Shown piece after piece: positions 59,510 to 64,000 of a stretch of DNA of 64,000 nt. The position numbers were made by a program, and so were the translations under genes. The stretch is from NCBI RefSeq assembly GCF_032341995.1, contig NZ_CP135439.1:372001-436000 (forward strand). Reading direction: 5' to 3'. Position 1 is the stretch's first letter. Every line of letters begins with the position of its first letter. The notes under the pieces are model-generated. The model was not told the DNA's origin and searched no databases. It saw only the letters and a list, made by a program, of their open reading frames with translations. The stretch is from Domibacillus sp. DTU_2020_1001157_1_SI_ALB_TIR_016 (GTDB taxonomy: Bacteria; Bacillota; Bacilli; Bacillales; Domibacillaceae).

Positions 59510-62500
59510 GTGCAAACGAGCTTAAAAACATACAGATGTCCACTGACGCTGACGAATAAAGCGAAGGAGAAAATGCGGGAGCTCGGGCTGGAGGAGCGCT
59601 CGTTTTTTTCGTTGGAAGCGTCTTTTATGGTTTATATAGAAAAGTATCCGCCGTCTGCGGACCGGCTTTTGTCTGTTGCGCTGTTTTTTGATAACAACGC
59701 CAATAAACGGCTGGCAACAGCGAGCGGCAATGCGGTCATTGTGCTGCACTGTGTAGCAGAAAAAGACCGGTTTATTGCGACAAATGTGACGGCGCGTGCC
59801 TCTCATACACCGGTGCAGACAAACTGGCGCCGCCCGGCTTCGATTGCCTTTCAGGAAACGCGGCGGGAAATGCCGCTTGATCTGCTTCGCGCCATTCATG
59901 ATATGCCGGTCGCAAAGGAAAGCTCGGAGTACGTGAAAAAGCGGATTGCGAGCTGGGAAGGCTATTTGACGATCCAGGAACGGGACGCAGATATTCCGGA
60001 TATTACAGCGGGCTATGCGGGACTGACCTTTAACGGCGACTTCAGTCGGGTGACGCTGACCGGCTGCCGGCTCAAGGAAGAGGAATGGAAGCTGCTCAAA
60101 GACTTAAGTGTCAAGTTTAGAGGAATGGACCAGGATGCCGGCAAAGTGCTGCGGGCAAACCGCGGCGCCGGGACGGTCGAAATTGAACTGAGCGGCCCAG
60201 TGGCGGAACGTGCGCGGAAGCAGCAGTTTACTACGGCGCAGAAAGAAATAGTGTTCAGCAACTTTGCCACATTAAGCCAGGTAAAGCGGCTACGGCAGGG
60301 GTTTAAGCATTTAGAGGAAGGGCTGGCAGCTAATCCGGATCTGGAACGGATTTTATTTGAGAAAAAGCCGCCGCTTCGGCCGCCGAAAAAGCTTGGTAAC
60401 CTGCAGTTTCATAACCGGCTGAACGAGTTTCAGCAGCGTGCGGTAACAGGTGCCATGGAGGCGGAAGACCTGTATGTGATTCAGGGACCCCCGGGAACCG
60501 GAAAAACAACTGTGATTTCGGAAATCTGCCTGCAAAACGCGCGGGCAGGGCTGCGTACGCTGGTCGCTTCCCAATCCAACTTGGCGGTAGATAATGCGCT
60601 AGGGCGGCTGTTAGCCAATAAAGATATCCGCATTCTCCGGGTCGGCCGCACGGAAAGCATTGAAGAAGAAGGCAAAAAGTTTATTGAAGAAAACGTCGGC
60701 CAGTATTGGAAGGATCATACGCTTCATGAAGTATCCGCTCAATTTGAAGCAAGAAAAAAAAGAGAAGCAGAGATCGAAGCGGAGTGGGCGGAAAATGAAC
60801 GAGAGCAGGAACGGCTGAAGCCTCTGTTGGCCCAGGCAGAAGCAGCCGTTGCCGAAAAAAAACGAGCAGCGGGCTTATATGAAGAGGGACAGTTCTTTCT
60901 CCAAAATGAACAACAGCGTCTGAAGGAAGCAGAAGCCGAACTCCTGGCATTGCAAAAGCGCGAGGAAGAAATCGAGCAGGCTCTCCGTCTATTAGCAGCT
61001 TCGATTGAAAAGGCTGAAGCGTTTCTGGCAGGTGAGCCGGGTCTTGACGATATCCAGCGTGAATGGGAAGCTCTTCAAAAAGAAATCGAAGCTCTTCATC
61101 ATTCGTTGGCCTGTGAAGAACTCCAGGAAGAGATCGAGAGAAAAGGACGATCGCTTCAAGAGGCAGCGGCCGATGAAGCGCATTACATCCAAGTTTTGCA
61201 GCAAGCAGAAGCCGTTTATGCAAAAGCATCTGACGTGAAACGGATCGATGCGTTAAAGTGGCTGATGCTCGAGCAAAATATTGAACGGTCGCCCCGTATT
61301 ATACAGCTGCTGGAGGAACTCGATCATCTTCGCGGGGAGATGAACCAGCTGACAAAGCTGAGAGCGTACAATGATCAGCTCAACAAAGCTGTTTCTTATA
61401 TGGAAGGGCTGCTCGCAAGATATAACATACCTTTAGGAGAGCTGCAGCAACGTGCAGGCCGCACATCTTCTTCCCACTCCGCAGAGGAAATCGACGGGTT
61501 TTTAAACCGGTTAAGAGCCGTGTTAAAAAGCGGGCCGAATATTGATCCGAGACGGGGTGCGGAGTTTTTAGAAGGGCTTTATATCCGTCGCCATTTCGTC
61601 TGGCGAAGAGCGAAACGACTGAGATCTTATGAGGAATACAAGCAAAAAGCACGGGATGCTTTCCTCTTTTTAAAGAGAAACGTGATCGAGCAGCTGCGCC
61701 AGAAGCAGGAGGATGAAAGAACAGCTTATGAATCACTGCGCCAAACACTCCACAGACAGCGGACAGAGCTTGAAGCACTTGAACAAAAGTACCGGCAGAT
61801 GGTGTCACTGGGCGAGCCGATTCCAAATGCGAAAGAAACACTCGATCAGCAGGAAACAAGAGCGCTTCTTTTAGAAAAGAAAAAGCAGAAACTTGAAGAA
61901 ACGGAACAGCGGATCGAAGAAGACCAACGTGAACAAGCGCAAAAATCTACCGAAAGAGAAGCAGCAGCCCAGGAACGTGCTCAGGTAGAAGCGCAAATGG
62001 AAACAATGCAAAATGCGATTCGAGAAAAAGAAGAAGAGCTGGCACCTCTTGAAGCGATCTTGAATACGAACCCAGAAGCAGAACATGAAGAGCTGCTGAA
62101 GCAAATGGCGAGTCTTTCTTTTACAAAGGAATCGCTCAAGCAGGAACGGCAGCGCCTGCCGCTTTTTCAGTCGATCCAAGGAGAATGGCTGTCTCTGCTT
62201 CAGGAAGCGAGCGATCACGATTTGGATGAAATCCGCAAGCTGTATGTAAAGCATGCGAACGTGATCGGCACCACCTGTGTGGCATCCGCGCGCAAGGACT
62301 TTATCGGCAGCTATCCGGTTTTTGATGTGGTTATTATTGACGAAGTATCAAAAGCGACGCCACCGGAGCTTCTTTTACCAATGCTAAAAGGAAAGAAAGT
62401 CATTTTAGTCGGTGACCATCACCAGCTGCCGCCGCTTTTAGGAAATGACACACTGGAAGAAACGCTGCAGGAGCTGGCGGAAGAAAACAAAGAGTTTGCC

Positions 62501-63286
62501 GGAAAAGCGGAGCTGAAAGGATTGCTTGAGGAGTCGCTGTTTGAGCGCTTGTTTAAAAGCGTACCGGACACGAACAAAACGATGCTCGCCATTCAGTACC
62601 GCATGCATGAAAATATTATGGAAACCATTACGCCATTTTATGAAGGGGAAAAAGACCGGCTTCAATGCGGCCTGCCGGACTCGGATGCAGTGCGCGACCA
62701 CCTCCTGGAATCGCCGCTCATCCGCCGGAACAATCATTTGCTGTGGCTCGATATGCCGAATGAGCCGGCATTTTTCGAGGAACGCATGAAAGGCGGCAAA
62801 AGCTTGTACAACCCGGCGGAGCTGCGGGAAATCGGTTCTCTGCTGAAAGAATTGGATGAAGCAACGGCACAGGCGATAGAAGCCGGCCGGATGAACGCAG
62901 AGGAAAAGAAAAGTGTCGGCGTAATCAGCTTTTACGGAGAGCAGGTGAAAAAGTTGAACCGTCTCATTGAACAGGAGTTAGGGCTGCAACACCTGACGAT
63001 TCGTACAGGAACAGTGGACCGGTTCCAGGGCATGGAGATGGACGTTATTATCTTAAGTATGGTGCGTAATCACCAAAACAAGCATGACGATATCGGCTTT
63101 GCCCGAGACTATCGCCGCCTGAACGTCGCCCTCTCAAGAGCAAGAGAGCTGCTTGTGTTAGTCGGCAGTACGAAAATGTTTACCGAGCGGACGAAGCAGG
63201 CGGGCACAAGAAAGATGTACAAGCACGTATTAGAAACGGCCGAGCGGCAAAACGGCGTGCGCGTGTTTGAAGAAAGCAGAGGATAA
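59510..63286 (+). CDS. Large SF1 (AAA_11/AAA_12, Dna2/Upf1-like) helicase with coiled coil
   Basis: 1258 residues from a GTG (AGGTGA at 59496-59501). The N-terminal 300 residues are of unknown fold. The P-loop GPPGTGKTT is at about 325. A long charged coiled coil (about 400-900) is inserted between the two halves of the first RecA domain. Walker B VVIIDEVSKATPPELL is at about 940, then VGDHHQLPPLLG, the second RecA domain GVISFYGEQVKKLNRLI, TVDRFQGMEMDVIILSMVR (about 1167) and NVALSRARELLVLVG. All core helicase motifs are intact. Probably acts on DNA or RNA with the next gene; biological role unknown. Confidence 0.9.
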   Translation: MQTSLKTYRCPLTLTNKAKEKMRELGLEERSFFSLEASFMVYIEKYPPSADRLLSVALFFDNNANKRLATASGNAVIVLHCVAEKDRFIATNVTARASHTPVQTNWRRPASIAFQETRREMPLDLLRAIHDMPVAKESSEYVKKRIASWEGYLTIQERDADIPDITAGYAGLTFNGDFSRVTLTGCRLKEEEWKLLKDLSVKFRGMDQDAGKVLRANRGAGTVEIELSGPVAERARKQQFTTAQKEIVFSNFATLSQVKRLRQGFKHLEEGLAANPDLERILFEKKPPLRPPKKLGNLQFHNRLNEFQQRAVTGAMEAEDLYVIQGPPGTGKTTVISEICLQNARAGLRTLVASQSNLAVDNALGRLLANKDIRILRVGRTESIEEEGKKFIEENVGQYWKDHTLHEVSAQFEARKKREAEIEAEWAENEREQERLKPLLAQAEAAVAEKKRAAGLYEEGQFFLQNEQQRLKEAEAELLALQKREEEIEQALRLLAASIEKAEAFLAGEPGLDDIQREWEALQKEIEALHHSLACEELQEEIERKGRSLQEAAADEAHYIQVLQQAEAVYAKASDVKRIDALKWLMLEQNIERSPRIIQLLEELDHLRGEMNQLTKLRAYNDQLNKAVSYMEGLLARYNIPLGELQQRAGRTSSSHSAEEIDGFLNRLRAVLKSGPNIDPRRGAEFLEGLYIRRHFVWRRAKRLRSYEEYKQKARDAFLFLKRNVIEQLRQKQEDERTAYESLRQTLHRQRTELEALEQKYRQMVSLGEPIPNAKETLDQQETRALLLEKKKQKLEETEQRIEEDQREQAQKSTEREAAAQERAQVEAQMETMQNAIREKEEELAPLEAILNTNPEAEHEELLKQMASLSFTKESLKQERQRLPLFQSIQGEWLSLLQEASDHDLDEIRKLYVKHANVIGTTCVASARKDFIGSYPVFDVVIIDEVSKATPPELLLPMLKGKKVILVGDHHQLPPLLGNDTLEETLQELAEENKEFAGKAELKGLLEESLFERLFKSVPDTNKTMLAIQYRMHENIMETITPFYEGEKDRLQCGLPDSDAVRDHLLESPLIRRNNHLLWLDMPNEPAFFEERMKGGKSLYNPAELREIGSLLKELDEATAQAIEAGRMNAEEKKSVGVISFYGEQVKKLNRLIEQELGLQHLTIRTGTVDRFQGMEMDVIILSMVRNHQNKHDDIGFARDYRRLNVALSRARELLVLVGSTKMFTERTKQAGTRKMYKHVLETAERQNGVRVFEESRG

Positions 63287-63291
63287 GCAGA

Positions 63292-64000
63292 ATGAAGAAA
63301 ACAATCGAAAAGCTGCGCGCAAACCTGCTCGAAAACCCGGCAGTGGAGATCAAAGAGTCAGCCGTATGGCAGTTGCCGGTCATTACTTATGCCGTCACGT
63401 TTAAACGGGTAAAGCGGCTGAAGATGGATATTTTAATGAAAATGCTGCTGCTCGCGTTCAACCAGACCGATATCCGCCGGGCGGCGAACCTGGCTGAAAT
63501 GCTGCTTGTCGAAGAGCTGTTTATTGAAGATTTAATTCAAAAGATGCTCAGGAGCGGCTCCATTCGGATGGAAAGAGAAGGCTACAAGCTGACAGAACGG
63601 GGCCAGGCACAGCTGGCAGAGGGCATTGTCGAAGAAGAAATGGATGAAGAAGAAACATCCCTTACCTACAGTCCGGTTCACGATGAGTTTTGGCCGGCAG
63701 CCGAAGAGCAGGAAGCAGGAGAGACGATCTACCGCTACCCAGCCGAACGGGAAATGACCGCTGAACGTCTGCTGCAGGCACTGGCTGAAGAAGACAATGA
63801 ACGGGCAGACGAAGAATTTCAAACACCCGTATCAGAAGTAACCGGGTTTGAAGAGCAGTTTACTTCACACGTTTCCTGCCTGGAGTTTCGGCTGTACAAC
63901 AAGGAGCAGGACGTTTTTTACGCGCGTGTCTGGAACACACATCTGGAGCACTGGGACGAAGCGCTCGAAAAACAAATCGAAGAACAAGAACGGCTGGAAT
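63292..64000 (+). CDS. Winged-helix-like hypothetical protein, 3' cut by window
   Basis: Open from the ATG at 63292 to the window end (236 codons seen), 5 nt after the helicase stop, with AGAGGA as ribosome binding site. After a start of KKTIEKLRANLLENPAVEIK it has a probable winged helix (about 40-105: LAFNQTDIRRAANLAEMLLVEEL, LIQKMLRSGSIRME, GYKLTERGQAQL). A very acidic stretch follows (EGIVEEEMDEEE), then a mixed domain (SCLEFRLYNKEQDVFYARVWN). I do not recognise the family. Tight coupling to the SF1 helicase suggests the two work together. Confidence 0.75.
   Translation, partial: MKKTIEKLRANLLENPAVEIKESAVWQLPVITYAVTFKRVKRLKMDILMKMLLLAFNQTDIRRAANLAEMLLVEELFIEDLIQKMLRSGSIRMEREGYKLTERGQAQLAEGIVEEEMDEEETSLTYSPVHDEFWPAAEEQEAGETIYRYPAEREMTAERLLQALAEEDNERADEEFQTPVSEVTGFEEQFTSHVSCLEFRLYNKEQDVFYARVWNTHLEHWDEALEKQIEEQERLE

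Noticed and set aside
60681..61229. Long minus-strand frame opposite the SF1 helicase (and similar ones at 61380-61859 and 61871-62254)
   Set aside because: They mirror the coiled-coil codons of the helicase, have no ribosome binding site and are low-complexity.

Overview
The window reads as the chromosome of a low-to-mid-GC, endospore-forming, flagellated member of the Bacillaceae. Evidence: gene order glyA-upp-mnaA-atp operon-ywzB-murA-spoIID-spoIIQ-spoIIID-mbl-flhO-flhP-fabZ-ywpF-ssbB-ywqA/ywqB follows the Bacillus subtilis plan, and the proteins match Bacillus families at close to full length. Unlike B. subtilis it has an SLH-type S-layer and the pyruvyl transferase CsaB. The species cannot be fixed from the sequence. 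No tRNA, rRNA, CRISPR array or insertion sequence was seen.

Layout. 1-2926: glyA (5' end cut by the window), upp and mnaA. 3058-10637: complete F1Fo ATP synthase operon behind a near-consensus sigma-A promoter, with an unusually long, hairpin-rich gap between atpE and atpF. 10799-21513: wall precursor (murA), sporulation (spoIID, spoIIQ, spoIIID), cell shape (mbl), flagellar rod (flhO, flhP), fatty acid synthesis (fabZ), a hypothetical gene with the architecture of a -1 frameshift cassette, ywpF and ssbB. 21592-25633: a SNF2 helicase and its YwqB-like partner, on the minus strand. 25882-32698: four exported SLH-anchored enzymes in a row (amidase, subtilase, NlpC/P60, glucosaminidase). 33071-37554: MurJ-like flippase, a lipoprotein and 6-phosphogluconate dehydrogenase. 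37611-38476: a broken NERD gene among short repeats. 38494-45004: a divergent secondary cell wall polymer (SCWP) locus with CsaB. 45367-59226: the S-layer region, holding one decayed and four intact SLH genes plus a repeat protein without SLH, separated by long gaps that hold decayed sequence and terminators with no gene. 59510-64000: a large SF1 helicase followed by a winged-helix-like gene cut by the window edge.

How the parts fit. MnaA makes UDP-ManNAc and the WecC-type dehydrogenase can oxidise it to UDP-ManNAcA. GalU supplies UDP-glucose. The TagA/WecG-type transferase and two GT4 transferases can build the SCWP, and CsaB adds the pyruvate ketal that SLH domains bind. The SLH enzymes and S-layer proteins are the clients of that polymer, so about 34 kb of the window forms one cell-surface system.

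The strongest unexpected signal is at 20137-20180: the slippery heptamer A-AAA-AAG in the zero frame, a 7-nt spacer, a perfect 9-bp hairpin and a 61-codon -1 frame extension. Other points are the atpE-atpF structures, a CTG-initiated ssbB, decayed duplications of the spoIIID tail, and the helicase pair at the right edge.
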